Counted from the first letter of the stretch, positions 33,534 through 41,680 are shown. The stretch: DNA of 64,000 bases from an uncultured Planctomycetota bacterium (GCA_900696525.1 CAADGL010000021.1:62001-126000), one strand, 5' to 3'. The notes: a model not told the origin generated them from the letters alone. Translations and numbers: made by a program.

Positions 33534-34645
33534 CGGCGCCGCGCCGACAGAAGGCGCGGCCCACCCCCCTGCCGCCCCGCATCCGAGTTCGGAATGGCGA
33601 AATGACCAGCGAGCGCGAGCGATTCAGCCCGTCGGAGCTGACGTTTGTGCTGAGCCGCTACGACGTCGGCTCGGTGCTGGGAGCGCGCGAAGTGGCGCGC
33701 GGCTCGCGCCGCTCGCCGAAGCTGCTGCTGACCACGACGACCGGCCGGTACATCCTGAAGCGGCGCGTCGAGAGCCCGGAGCGGGCCGCCCGGGCCGAGT
33801 TCGCCCACGCGCTCATCCAGCACCTGGTGCTGCGGCGCTTTCCGGTCGCCAGCCCGGTCCGGCCGATCGGTGCGCGCGAGACGCTGCTGGTTCACGACGG
33901 GGCCGTGTACGAGCTGTTCGAGTTCGTCGAGGGCGAAGCCTACGACGGGTCGCTGGAGCAGACGACCAACGCCGGCCAGACGCTGGCGCGCTTCCACCGC
34001 GCGATCTCCGACTTCGACGCCACCTGGCCCGCGGCCCGGGCCAGCTACCACGATTCCGCCAACGTGCGCGAAGCCCTCCACACGGTTCCGACCTCCGCCG
34101 CCAGTCACGATTCGGTCGCCGGGCACGAAGCCGAGCTCCTCAGCCTGACACAGGAGCTGCACGAACGCTACGACCAGGCGTCCACGCGCGCCAACGAGCT
34201 GGGCTTTGCCGACTGGCCGCCCTGGATCGTCCACGGCGACTGGCACCCCGGAAACCTGCTGTTTCGCAACACCCACGTCTGCGCCGTGCTCGACTTCGAC
34301 TCCGTGCGCATGCAGCCGCGGACGCTCGACCTGGCCAACGCCATGCTGCAATTCTCGATCCTGCGCGGCGGCGGAGACCTCGAGCAGTGGCCCTCGTACT
34401 TCGACCTGACGCGCATGCGCCGGTTCTACATCGGCTACCTGACGCGGCTGGACCTGCCGCCCGACCAGCGGCGGGCGCTGCTGCCGCTGATGATCGAGTC
34501 GGTCGTCGCCGAGTCCGTGGTGCCCGTCGCACTGACCGGGTCCTTCGGGCAGATCCCGGGGTTCGGACTGCTCCAGGTCGTGCGGCGGAAGGTGCGCTGG
34601 CTGCTGGATCACGCCGACCAGATCGAGCCGTGGCTGCTGGAATGA
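33530..34645 (+). CDS. Aminoglycoside-phosphotransferase/homoserine-kinase-fold protein
   Basis: A 371-residue small-molecule kinase of the APH superfamily. Residues 50-95 form the N-lobe (YDVGSVLGAREVARGSRRSPKLLLTTTTGRYILKRR, Lys in ILKRR). The brace motif is IVHGDWHPGNLLFRN (about 236-250), with catalytic Asp in HGDWHPGN. CAVLDFDSVRMQPRTLDLANAML gives the metal-binding Asp. Such proteins phosphorylate homoserine, choline, sugars or antibiotics; the context (rph, rdgB) gives no clue. The GTG at 33530 overlaps the previous stop. An internal ATG at 33602 would remove 24 residues with no conserved motif. It is not expected to be a resistance gene. Confidence 0.82.
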   Translation: MTAPRRQKARPTPLPPRIRVRNGEMTSERERFSPSELTFVLSRYDVGSVLGAREVARGSRRSPKLLLTTTTGRYILKRRVESPERAARAEFAHALIQHLVLRRFPVASPVRPIGARETLLVHDGAVYELFEFVEGEAYDGSLEQTTNAGQTLARFHRAISDFDATWPAARASYHDSANVREALHTVPTSAASHDSVAGHEAELLSLTQELHERYDQASTRANELGFADWPPWIVHGDWHPGNLLFRNTHVCAVLDFDSVRMQPRTLDLANAMLQFSILRGGGDLEQWPSYFDLTRMRRFYIGYLTRLDLPPDQRRALLPLMIESVVAESVVPVALTGSFGQIPGFGLLQVVRRKVRWLLDHADQIEPWLLE

Positions 34646-34822
34646 ACAGACCCCCGCACGGATCGCGTCCGGCTGAGCGATGCCGGGCCCCTTCCAACGG
34701 GTCGGCGGCGGCGGCGTTCGGGGGAGTTGGCCCGGCGGCGGCGCGACCTCCAGGGCGACGCAGATGGGCCTTTGGGTCCGCGCCTTGGCTTTTGTTGCCA
34801 TCCGCACCTCGAACGATTACCA

Positions 34823-35542
34823 ATGGCGCTCATGCGACGCGACGGGCGCCGGCCGGACCAGTTGCGCACCATCGACATCCGCCGCGGGTTCACGACCAGC
34901 GCGCCGGGCTCGGTGCTGATCCGCGCCGGGGGCACGCTGGTGCTGTGCACGGCGACGATCGAGCAGGGCGTGCCCGCCTGGCGCGAGGCCGCCGGCGCCG
35001 GCTGGTTGACCGCGGAGTACGACATGCTGCCCGGCGCGACGGATCGCCGGCGGCCGCGCGACCGGGCTGGGCGGGTAGACGGCCGCACGCAGGAGATACA
35101 GCGGCTGATCGGGCGCTCGCTGCGCTCGGCGGTTGCGCTGGAGCGGCTGGGGTTGAATACGATCTACATCGACTGCGACGTGCTGCAAGCCGATGGCGGA
35201 ACGCGCACCGCGGCGATCACCGGGGCGTACGTCGCGCTGTGTGACGCGCTGACGGCGGGCGCGGCGCGCGGCCTGTGGGGCGGAGCCGTGCGCACGTGCG
35301 CCGTGGCGGCCGTGAGCGTCGGCATCCTGGGCGGTCGAGCGCTGCTGGACCTGGACTACGCCGAGGACGCGAGCGCCGAAGTGGACGCCAACCTGGTGAT
35401 GAACGAGCGCGGAGAGTGGATCGAGGTCCAGGCAACCGCCGAGCAAGCGACCTTCGCGCAGGAGCGCCTGGACGAGCTGACGTCGCTCGGCCGCCGCGGG
35501 ATCGAGCAGCTCTTTCGCCTGCAACAGGAGGCGCTGCGATGA
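34823..35542 (+). CDS. rph: Ribonuclease PH
   Basis: A 239-residue phosphorolytic 3'-exoribonuclease trimming tRNA 3' ends. It carries RRDGRRPDQLRTIDIRRGFTTSAPGSVLIRAGGTLVLCTATIE, EYDMLPGATDRRRPRDRAGRVDGRTQEIQRLIGRSLR (the tRNA/phosphate-binding block), YIDCDVLQADGGTRTAAITGAYVAL and LDLDYAEDASAEVDANLVMNERGEWIEVQATAEQATF. All catalytic segments are present and the length is normal. The start at 34823 (MALMRRDG) has no clear ribosome-binding site; 34832 is an alternative. A 177-nt gap separates it from the kinase-like gene. It overlaps the lipoprotein downstream by ATGA and is two genes from rdgB, a common pairing. Confidence 0.96.
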   Translation: MALMRRDGRRPDQLRTIDIRRGFTTSAPGSVLIRAGGTLVLCTATIEQGVPAWREAAGAGWLTAEYDMLPGATDRRRPRDRAGRVDGRTQEIQRLIGRSLRSAVALERLGLNTIYIDCDVLQADGGTRTAAITGAYVALCDALTAGAARGLWGGAVRTCAVAAVSVGILGGRALLDLDYAEDASAEVDANLVMNERGEWIEVQATAEQATFAQERLDELTSLGRRGIEQLFRLQQEALR

Positions 35543-36417
35543 GGCGGGCTGCGCTCGCGTGCTGGCTGGCGCTCGGCGCCGTCGCCGGCTGCAACGGGCA
35601 GAACTCGGTCACGCCGCGCGGCGGTGCGGGTGAGCCGGATGAGGAGCTCTACGCGATACGCTGCGTGACGATGATCGGGGCGGAGCGCTTCCGGCAGGCG
35701 GCGACGGCGGAGAGGCTGCTGAGGAACGTCGGCGGATTGCGGCCGGAGCTCGTGCTCGTGCGGCACTTCGAGGACGAGTCGAACGTTTATTACGGGCGCT
35801 ACCAGCGCGTCTATGACGCGGGCAGCGGACGCGAGAGCTTCCGCCCGGACTTCCGCCGCGACCTGGAGCTGATCCGCACGTTGTCGCTGACGGTGACCGA
35901 CCGCAACCTCGGTCAGCGGGCGGAATGGCCGTTCCTCCAGGCGACGGTCGAGTCGCTGCCCAGCTCGCAACAGGGCAACCCGGCCTGGGACCTGGCGCGG
36001 GCCGATGGCTACTGGTCGTGGCAGGTCGCCGTCTTCGTCAACGAGGGCGAGATGCGCCGGCGCAAGGCCGTCGCGGAGGAGTACACGAGACAGTTGCGCG
36101 ACCAGGGTGAGCAGGCCTTCTACCATCACGGGGCCGTCTACAGCTCGGTGTGCATCGGCCTGTTCCCGAAGTCAGCCGTCCAGCCGATCGAGAGCCGCGA
36201 CCCGCTCACCGGGCGCGTCACCACCGTCAACCGCATCGTCGATCCGCGCATGCTCGACCTCGCCCGCCGCTATCCGTACAACCTCCACAACGGCCGCGTC
36301 CGCTACACCGTCGTCCGTGACAAGGCGACCGGCAAGGTCGATCGCCGCGAGCCGCGCGACGCGTCCTTTCCCGTCATCCTGCCCGCGGCCCAGCACGCCG
36401 GGGGGCTCGGCCTGTGA
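35539..36417 (+). CDS. Lipoprotein of unknown function, in the rph-rdgB operon
   Basis: A 292-residue protein with a lipoprotein signal (MRRAALACWLALGAVAGC, lipidated Cys at 18). The remainder is soluble and beta-alpha mixed, with EELYAIRCVTMIGAERFRQAATAERLLRNVGGLRPELVLVRHFEDESNVYYGRYQR near the N-terminus. The C-terminal half contains YHHGAVYSSVCIGLFPKSA. The first part has the look of a SPOR-like or peptidoglycan-associated fold (an aligned beta-alpha unit with VYYGRY), but I cannot assign it. Overlaps by ATGA with rph and GTGA with rdgB argue for a single transcript. It would be anchored in the inner or outer membrane. Its operon partners are cytoplasmic nucleic-acid enzymes, so function is open. 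Confidence 0.72.
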   Translation: MRRAALACWLALGAVAGCNGQNSVTPRGGAGEPDEELYAIRCVTMIGAERFRQAATAERLLRNVGGLRPELVLVRHFEDESNVYYGRYQRVYDAGSGRESFRPDFRRDLELIRTLSLTVTDRNLGQRAEWPFLQATVESLPSSQQGNPAWDLARADGYWSWQVAVFVNEGEMRRRKAVAEEYTRQLRDQGEQAFYHHGAVYSSVCIGLFPKSAVQPIESRDPLTGRVTTVNRIVDPRMLDLARRYPYNLHNGRVRYTVVRDKATGKVDRREPRDASFPVILPAAQHAGGLGL

Positions 36418-37067
36418 ACCCGCCGGCGCAGCCCGTCGACGTCCTCATCGCAACCACGAATCGCGGCAAGGTGGCCGAGATCCGCGCACTCGCGTCGCAG
36501 CGCAGCGACGCCAAAGCGCCCGGAGGTCTGGCGCGCGTCCGCTGGCGCAGCCTGGATGAGTTCCCGGCCGTCATCGAGTCGCCCGAACATGGCCGCACAC
36601 TCGAACAGAACGCCAGGCAGAAGGCCCTGCACTACGCGGCTGCGACGGGACTGATGACGCTCGCGGACGACTCCGGGCTCGAGGTCGATGCCCTCGCCGG
36701 CCGGCCGGGCGTCGATTCCGCCTACTTCGCCGGGGTCCCTCGCGATGACGCGGCCAACAACCGCAAGCTGGCGGCCGCGCTGTGCGGCGTGGCGGCGGAG
36801 CGCCGGACCGCGCGCTTCCGTTGCGCGTTGGCGCTGGCGCTGGGCGACGACGTGCTTTTCGAGTGCACGGGCCATGTCGAGGGACGGATCGTTGATCCGC
36901 CGCGCGGCGAAAACGGCTTCGGCTACGATCCCCATTTTCTGGTGCCGGAGCTGGGCCGCACGCTGGCGGAGCTGCCGCCGGACGAGAAGAACCGGCTGAG
37001 CCACCGCGGGCGGGCGCTGCGGATCATGCTTCAATGGCTCGACGAGCGGCTGCGGCAACGCGCGTGA
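36414..37067 (+). CDS. rdgB: Non-canonical purine NTP pyrophosphatase RdgB/HAM1
   Basis: A 217-residue ITPase/XTPase that removes deaminated purine nucleotides from the pool. Family motifs are complete: VLIATTNRGKVAEI (9-22), TLEQNARQKALHYAAATGLMTLADDSGLEVDALAGRPGV (62-100), SAYFAGV, CTGHVEGRIVDPPRGENGFGYDPHFLVPELGRTLAEL and DEKNRLSHRGRAL. The GTG at 36414 overlaps the lipoprotein stop. It ends the operon that begins at 32487. Its 3' flank carries the 15-bp tandem array. Length and content match functional homologues. Confidence 0.96.
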   Translation: MNPPAQPVDVLIATTNRGKVAEIRALASQRSDAKAPGGLARVRWRSLDEFPAVIESPEHGRTLEQNARQKALHYAAATGLMTLADDSGLEVDALAGRPGVDSAYFAGVPRDDAANNRKLAAALCGVAAERRTARFRCALALALGDDVLFECTGHVEGRIVDPPRGENGFGYDPHFLVPELGRTLAELPPDEKNRLSHRGRALRIMLQWLDERLRQRA

Positions 37068-37092
37068 CGCGGCAGGGGAAAACCGGGCTCGC

Positions 37093-37182
37093 AGTCCCCG
37101 CGCCGTGAGTCCCCGCGCCGTGAGTCCCCGCGCCGTGAGTCCCCGCGCCGTGAGTCCCCGCGCCGTGAGTCCCCGCGCCGTT
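37093..37182. repeat. Six tandem copies of a 15-bp unit AGTCCCCGCGCCGTG
   Basis: Five perfect copies followed by one with the final base changed. It starts 26 bp after the rdgB stop, in a gap of 262 bp to yggX. The repeat is translated in no supported gene. A unit of 15 bp keeps frame and could expand by slippage. Confidence 0.9.
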
Positions 37183-37222
37183 GACGAAGCAAGCGCCACG
37201 TCAGTTCCTGGCTGGGGACAGC

Positions 37223-37280
37223 CCGGCTCGGCTGAGGCTTCTCGCGCTCCGAGCCGCGCCCGTGAGGAAGCGGTTGCGCC
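37223..37280. repeat. Fragment of the nested inverted-repeat element
   Basis: GGCTCGGCTGAG at the left and GAGCCGCGCCCGTGAGGAAG...GCGGTTGCGCC (37251-37280) match the right and left arms of copy B, but in altered order and without the outer GGTACTGG ends. The GGGGACAGCCCGGCTC motif just upstream also occurs at 58735. Confidence 0.6.
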
Positions 37281-37329
37281 GGACGATCTCGCGGTGTGCC
37301 GTGGGGCCGATTCCTCTCAGACTGAGGGC

Positions 37330-37689
37330 CTATTGCTTGGGCGCCGGCGGCGCCTGGCCGGGTCCCGGGGGTGCCTGGCCGGGCGCCGGCGGCACGTAGT
37401 TGGGGATCGCGGCCTCGCCGCCGAAGAAGAACTCCTGCATGTAGTGGCGGAGGATGCGGTTGGCCTCGTCAGACATGGGGTCGAGGCGGAACTCGTTCAT
37501 CACCATGCGCATGTGGTCGGTCCACATGTCCCAGGCCTCGGCCGACACGGTGTCGCGCACGCGGGTCTGCATCTCGCGGCCGCCGATCAGCAGCGCGACC
37601 TTCAGCGCCTGGTTGCCCTTTGGCGTGTCAGGGTCGATCGCGGGCAGTTCCCGCCCCAGCTTCGCGCAGCGGATGATTCGAACGGCCAT
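37330..37689 (-). CDS. YggX-like Fe(II)-trafficking/oxidative damage protein
   Basis: A 119-residue protein. It begins MAVRIIRCAKLGRELPAID, then IGGREMQTRVRDTVSAEAWDMWTDHMRMVMNEFRLDPMSDEANRILRHYMQEFFFGGEAAIPNYVPP. This follows YggX, with its N-terminal Cys (RIIRCAKLGRE), the AWxxWxxHxxMxxNE core and the phenylalanine-rich F..G end. YggX proteins are implicated in iron trafficking and protection of Fe-S proteins. The C-terminal 20 residues are an unusual Pro-Gly-Gln repeat (PPAPGQAPPGPGQ), absent from most homologues. GGGG precedes the ATG at 37689. An upstream TATGAT at about 37730 on the same strand may be its promoter. Confidence 0.82.
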   Translation of the reverse strand: MAVRIIRCAKLGRELPAIDPDTPKGNQALKVALLIGGREMQTRVRDTVSAEAWDMWTDHMRMVMNEFRLDPMSDEANRILRHYMQEFFFGGEAAIPNYVPPAPGQAPPGPGQAPPAPKQ

Positions 37690-37778
37690 TACCCCACGCT
37701 CCCTTGGCTGTGCGACTATGAGAAGGATCATATCGCGCGAGCCCGCGGCTGCCCACCGGGCGAGGTGCACGAGCGGCG

Positions 37779-37827
37779 CGTCACGTCACGCGCTTGCGCT
37801 CCCGGCATTTGCGCTCGCGGCTTGTAG
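37779..37827. repeat. Interspersed CGTCACGT/GCGCTTGCGCT/GCTCGCGGCT motif
   Basis: This block between yggX and the amidohydrolase stop shares CGTCACGT, CGCTTGCGCTC and GCTCGCGGCT with the sequence at 50806-50834 that precedes the ftsW tandem repeat. It suggests a small dispersed family near gene 3' ends. Confidence 0.5.
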
Positions 37828-37832
37828 CTCTG

Positions 37833-39005
37833 CTACGCCGCGTGCAGCGCGTAGGCCGCCAGCAGCGCCGCGCCCAGCGGCAGGGCCGCCTCGTCCACGT
37901 CGAAGCGCGGGTGATGATGCGGATAGGCGTCGCCCGCCACCCGTGCGCCCAGAAACGCGAAGGCGCCGGGCGCTTTCTGACAGTAATACGCGAAGTCTTC
38001 GCCGCCGCCCTGCGGTTCGATCGTCTGGATCTTCGCGGAGTCGAAGCCGATCGCCGCCGCGATCTCACAGGCCCGGCGCGTCACCTCCGGGTTGTTCACC
38101 AGCACCGGGTAGCCGGGGTCGAGCCGCACGTCCACCGCCGCTCCGTGCGCCGCCGCCACGCCCGTGGCGATCTCGCGCACGCGTGCGCAGACGCGCGCCT
38201 GGACGCCGGGGTCATACGTGCGGATCGTGCCGCGCATGCGCACGTCCTGCGGAATGACGTTGTCGGCGGTCCCGGCCTCGATGCGCGTCACGGAGACGAC
38301 CGCCAGGTCGGTCATCGCCAGCGAGCGGCTGACCACCGACTGCAACGCGAGCACGATCTGGGCTGCGGTCACGATCGGATCGACGCACTGCTCGGGCATC
38401 GCCGCGTGGCCGCCCTTGCCGATCACGCGGATGTCCAGGTCATTCAGCCCGGCCATGAACGGACCCGGGCGCGTGCCCAGCACGCCGAGCGGCAGTTGCG
38501 ACGAAATATGCAGCCCGAAGATCGACGCCACGTTCTCCAGAACGCCCGCGGCGATCAGCGGCACGGCTCCGCCAGGGAAGCGCTCCTCGTGCGGCTGGAA
38601 GATGAACCGCACGGGCCGGCGCAGCTCGCCCTGCCGCTGGCGCAGGAGCTGCGCGGCGCCGAGCAGCATGGCGGTGTGCGCGTCGTGCCCGCAGGCGTGC
38701 ATGACGCCGGGACGCGTCGAGGCGAACGGCAGGCCGGTCTCCTCGCTGATCGGCAGCGCGTCCATGTCCGCTCGCAGCGCCACGCACGGCCCCGGCGGCC
38801 CGGCCAGCTCCGCCGTCACGCCGTGCGTTCCGCCGACGCCCGTCACCGGTTCGTAGCCGAGTCGCCGCAGTTGCGCCGCGACGTAGGCTGCCGTCTCGCG
38901 CTCGCACCCGCTGAGCTCAGGGTTGGCGTGCAGGTGTCGGCGCACGGCGCGGAGTTGCTCGTGAGCGGCGGCGGCGGCAGACATCAGGTCGTTATCAGGC
39001 GTCAT
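37833..39005 (-). CDS. M20-family metal-dependent amidohydrolase (IAA-amino acid/hippurate hydrolase-like)
   Basis: A 390-residue dizinc (or dimanganese) peptidase-family enzyme. Motifs: RRHLHANPELSGCERETAAYVA (22-43), CVALRADMDALPISEETGLPFAS (72-94), MHACGHDAHTAMLLGAAQLL (101-120), FQPHEERFPGGA (133-144), GKGGHAAMPEQCVDPIVTAA (187-206), and EPQGGGEDFAYYCQKAPGAFAFLG. The usual PAEE catalytic glutamate motif appears as PHEE. Members hydrolyse N-acyl amino acids, indole-3-acetyl amides or N-acetyl-diaminopimelate. Which applies is not clear; no DAP-pathway neighbour is present. The ATG at 39005 follows GGGAG at 10 nt. It is divergent from the orphan gene at 39204. Confidence 0.9.
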   Translation of the reverse strand: MTPDNDLMSAAAAAHEQLRAVRRHLHANPELSGCERETAAYVAAQLRRLGYEPVTGVGGTHGVTAELAGPPGPCVALRADMDALPISEETGLPFASTRPGVMHACGHDAHTAMLLGAAQLLRQRQGELRRPVRFIFQPHEERFPGGAVPLIAAGVLENVASIFGLHISSQLPLGVLGTRPGPFMAGLNDLDIRVIGKGGHAAMPEQCVDPIVTAAQIVLALQSVVSRSLAMTDLAVVSVTRIEAGTADNVIPQDVRMRGTIRTYDPGVQARVCARVREIATGVAAAHGAAVDVRLDPGYPVLVNNPEVTRRACEIAAAIGFDSAKIQTIEPQGGGEDFAYYCQKAPGAFAFLGARVAGDAYPHHHPRFDVDEAALPLGAALLAAYALHAA

Positions 39006-39123
39006 CCTGAATAGGCTCCCTCGGCCTGGAACCCGCGCCCGACTCAAACGGGGCAGGGCCGGGAATCGGCCAGAACGGGCAGCATAGCGGCGGCGGGGGT
39101 TTTTTGTCCGTGCCGGGAAGCGT

Positions 39124-39152
39124 TTAACGACGCACGAGGTTTCGGATATCAT
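39124..39152 (+). promoter_or_regulatory. Promoter upstream of the orphan-esterase-miaE operon
   Basis: TTAACG (39124-39129) is followed after 17 nt by TATCAT (39147-39152). A GC-rich palindrome (39165-39179) and GGAG lie between it and the ATG at 39204. Confidence 0.5.
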
Positions 39153-39203
39153 CCATGGAAAGGCGGGCGCCCGGCGCCCACGGACTCTGCGGAGTAAGGG
39201 CCT

Positions 39204-39956
39204 ATGTGGTCATTCGGCGCCCTGTGCGACGAGTTCTGCGTCAGCACGCGCATGTTCTTCAAGCTCGAAATGGACCCCTCGCGCGAAACGATGCTGCATT
39301 TTTTCGACCTGGCGCGCAAGGGGTATCCGCGCCTCACCCGCCTGCGCCGCCGGGACGACGGGGCGCTGCTGCTCGATGAGGACAGCCCGGACGAGGCGGG
39401 CCCGCGGCGCTTCATCCGCCTCGAGCCGCGCGCCCTGAAGTTCGGCACGTACGCTCCGCCCACCGCCAACTCGGTGCGCCAGTTCGCCGAGAAGCTGCTG
39501 TCGGCGGCGCCGTATCACCTGAGCCTGAGCGAGCTGGACTACGACTACATGGACGTGGTCTTCAACTTCGACCTCGAATACCGCGGAAACCACGACGAAC
39601 TCGTGGCCGAGACGCTCTTCCCCGAGCATCCCCTTCTGCGGGCCCTCGGCGGCGACGGCCAGCGCATCATCGACTGCCAGCCCTTTCTCGGCGTCGCGCT
39701 CGGCCCCGACTGCGACAAGCAGGTCTACCTCGAGATGAAGGGGCGCACGTCCACCTTCGAGCTTCGCTCCGGCGAATACGAGTCCACGCCCCTCAGCGTG
39801 CAGCTCACCGCCCGCCGCTACTGGGGGTTCGGCCAACTGCCGCCGCTCGTCGACGTCCATCGCGACCTGCTGGCCATCGCCGAGCAATACGCCGCCGACC
39901 GCATCGTCCCGCACGTCATCAAGCCCCTGGCGGCGGCGATCGCGAACCGGTTGTGA
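39204..39956 (+). CDS. Protein of unknown function, first gene of an operon
   Basis: A 250-residue soluble protein that I do not recognise. Notable segments are WSFGALCDEFCVSTRMFFKLEMDPSRETMLHFFDLARK at the N-terminus, SLSELDYDYMDVVFNFDLEYRGNHDELVAETLF in the middle, GVALGPDCDKQVYLEMKGRTS, and a C-terminal helical region ending IAEQYAADRIVPHVIKPLAAAIANRL. The many acidic and aromatic residues and an early Cys pair give no clear active site. There is no signal peptide or membrane segment. It follows a plausible promoter (39124-39152) and overlaps the esterase gene by GTGA, so it is co-translated with the esterase and probably with miaE. Confidence 0.75.
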   Translation: MWSFGALCDEFCVSTRMFFKLEMDPSRETMLHFFDLARKGYPRLTRLRRRDDGALLLDEDSPDEAGPRRFIRLEPRALKFGTYAPPTANSVRQFAEKLLSAAPYHLSLSELDYDYMDVVFNFDLEYRGNHDELVAETLFPEHPLLRALGGDGQRIIDCQPFLGVALGPDCDKQVYLEMKGRTSTFELRSGEYESTPLSVQLTARRYWGFGQLPPLVDVHRDLLAIAEQYAADRIVPHVIKPLAAAIANRL

Positions 39957-40873
39957 GCATGCGTGCGATGGTCCACGCGCCCGAGGCGGACTTGGCGCCG
40001 GGCGACCACCTGATCGCCATCCCGTGGCAGGGCCGTCAGCGCTCCGCCGTCCTGCACGTCCCCACCGTGGCCCGGCGGCCGCTGCCGCTGGTGGTCGCGC
40101 TGCACGGCGGAGGGGGCACAGCGCTGCACGCGCGCGAGGCGACGCGCTTCTCCGAGAAAGCCGACGAGGCCGGGTTTACCGTCGTCTATCCGAACGCCAC
40201 GCGCCCCGACGAGTCGCGCCCGCCGCGCTTCTTGCGGAATCCGCCCATGTGGGCCGACGGCGCCGGCCGCGGGCACACGCGCGGCGCCGCCATCGACGAC
40301 GTGGGATTCATCGGCGCGCTGGTCGATGACCTGCGGCGGGCCGGGCTCGCCGATCAGCGGCGCGTCTACATCACGGGATTCTCCAACGGGGCCGCCATGG
40401 CCCTGCGGGCCGCGGTCGAGCGGCCCGGGCGCTTCGCCGCGGTCGCGGCCGTCGCCGGCACGCTGTGGATCGAACCTCATGCACCACCGGCCCCGCCGAC
40501 GCCGCTGCTCTACGTCACCGGCGACCGCGACCCGCTGAACCCGGTCGAGGGAGGCGAGTACCGGTCGCATTGGGGGGCGCTGGAGCGCAAGCCGCCGCTG
40601 GCTGAGCTGCTGAGTCGCTGGGCCTCGTGGTTCGCGGCGCCGCCGCCGCGCCTCTCGCGCGACACGCGCGGGATCATCACCTGGCGCTATCGCGGCGTGG
40701 ACGGCGAGGACGTCGTCGTGGCCCGCATCATCGAGAACTGTGGGCACGTCTGGCCCGGCGGGCGGCCGGTGCTGTCGGAGCGCCTGTCGGGTCCGCCGTG
40801 CGACGCCTTCGACGCCACGGCCGCGATCTGGAGCTTCTTCGAGGCGCGGGCGCTGGCGCCCGAGGAGAGGTGA
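39953..40873 (+). CDS. Poly(3-hydroxybutyrate)-depolymerase-like esterase (LpqC family)
   Basis: A 306-residue serine hydrolase. Residues 45-60 contain the LVVALHGGGGTAL oxyanion turn, VYITGFSNGAAMALRAAVERPGRFAAVAAVAG carries the nucleophile (Ser in GFSNGA), LLYVTGDRDPLNPVEG gives the acid Asp, and ENCGHVWPGG the catalytic His. This set is characteristic of the LpqC/feruloyl-esterase/PHB-depolymerase superfamily. No signal peptide is seen, so the protein is probably cytoplasmic, unlike many family members. Its GTG start overlaps the upstream gene; the internal ATG at 39959 is an alternative. Overlap with a tRNA hydroxylase gene downstream suggests joint transcription. Confidence 0.86.
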   Translation: MSMRAMVHAPEADLAPGDHLIAIPWQGRQRSAVLHVPTVARRPLPLVVALHGGGGTALHAREATRFSEKADEAGFTVVYPNATRPDESRPPRFLRNPPMWADGAGRGHTRGAAIDDVGFIGALVDDLRRAGLADQRRVYITGFSNGAAMALRAAVERPGRFAAVAAVAGTLWIEPHAPPAPPTPLLYVTGDRDPLNPVEGGEYRSHWGALERKPPLAELLSRWASWFAAPPPRLSRDTRGIITWRYRGVDGEDVVVARIIENCGHVWPGGRPVLSERLSGPPCDAFDATAAIWSFFEARALAPEER

Positions 40874-40878
40874 CGCGC

Positions 40879-41541
40879 ATGGGCCCGGCCACCGAGCTGC
40901 CGCTGCGTTGCGCGACGCCGCTCGAGTGGGCGCGGGCCGTGCTGCGTGAGCCCGTCGCGCTGCTCAACGACCACGCCCTGCTGGAGAAGAAGGCGGCGCT
41001 GAACGCGCTGGAGCTGCTCGACCGTTGGCCCGAGCCGCATCCGCCGCAGTACTGGGTCGAGCGCATGACCGCGATCGCCCGGGAGGAGATCGAGCACCTG
41101 GCGCTGGTGACGCGGCTGATCGCGCGGCGCGGGGGGCGCTACTGCAAGCAGCATCGCAACCCGTATGCGCAGGCGCTGCGGGCGCTGGTGCGGGTCGGGC
41201 ATGGCAAGCAGGAGACCATGGACCGGCTGATGGTCTCGGCGCTGATCGAGGCGCGGTCGTGCGAGCGCTTCGAGTTGCTGGCGCGGTGCTGCGAGGACGC
41301 GGAGGTGGCGCGGCTCTACCGTGACCTGTGGGCCAGCGAGAAGGGCCACTATCTGACGTTCATCGACCTGGCCCGGCAGATGCTCGCGGACGACGGCGCG
41401 GTCGACCGTCGCTGGGACGAGATGCTCGCGGCCGAGGCCGGGATCATCGCCGCCCAGCCACCGGGTCCGCGCATTCACAGCGGCCCTTGTGGCATCGGCT
41501 TCGAGCCGGCTCCGCGAGCGCCCGGCCGGCGACAATCATAG
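40879..41541 (+). CDS. miaE: tRNA-(ms2io6A)-hydroxylase MiaE
   Basis: A 220-residue ferritin-like di-iron monooxygenase that hydroxylates ms2i6A37 in tRNA. Ligand-bearing helices are seen as NDHALLEKKAALNALELLDRWPE, EEIEHLALVTRLIARRGG, SALIEARSCERFELLARCCEDAEVARLYRDL and ASEKGHYLTFIDLARQM; the Glu and His residues fit the di-iron site. The start ATG at 40879 has AGGAGAGG upstream; an earlier GTG overlaps the esterase stop. It acts downstream of MiaB (27915-29555). MiaE is known from some proteobacteria and scattered others and needs oxygen, so the host is probably at least facultatively aerobic. Confidence 0.9.
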   Translation: MGPATELPLRCATPLEWARAVLREPVALLNDHALLEKKAALNALELLDRWPEPHPPQYWVERMTAIAREEIEHLALVTRLIARRGGRYCKQHRNPYAQALRALVRVGHGKQETMDRLMVSALIEARSCERFELLARCCEDAEVARLYRDLWASEKGHYLTFIDLARQMLADDGAVDRRWDEMLAAEAGIIAAQPPGPRIHSGPCGIGFEPAPRAPGRRQS

Positions 41542-41618
41542 CGCCGGGCGGGCAGGACCCGCGACCCGCCCCCTTCTCATAACCGCCCCGCCACGCTAAA
41601 CACGCTCTTTCTGAAACC

Positions 41619-41656
41619 GCGCCGGCCGGCCCGAGCAATCAATCGGGCGCCGGCGC
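41619..41656 (+). other. Strong hairpin in the leader of the NSS transporter
   Basis: Left arm 41619-41634 and right arm 41643-41656 pair as 14 bp with a 2-nt bulge and an 8-nt loop. It ends 25 nt before the transporter start and lacks a U-run. It could modulate translation or mRNA stability. Confidence 0.5.
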
Positions 41657-41680
41657 GACGATCCACGCGGAGTCCTCGAC

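Noticed and set aside
37093..37182. CRISPR array
   Set aside because: Direct tandem repeats of 15 bp without spacers, and no cas gene in the window. The same holds for 50829-50936.
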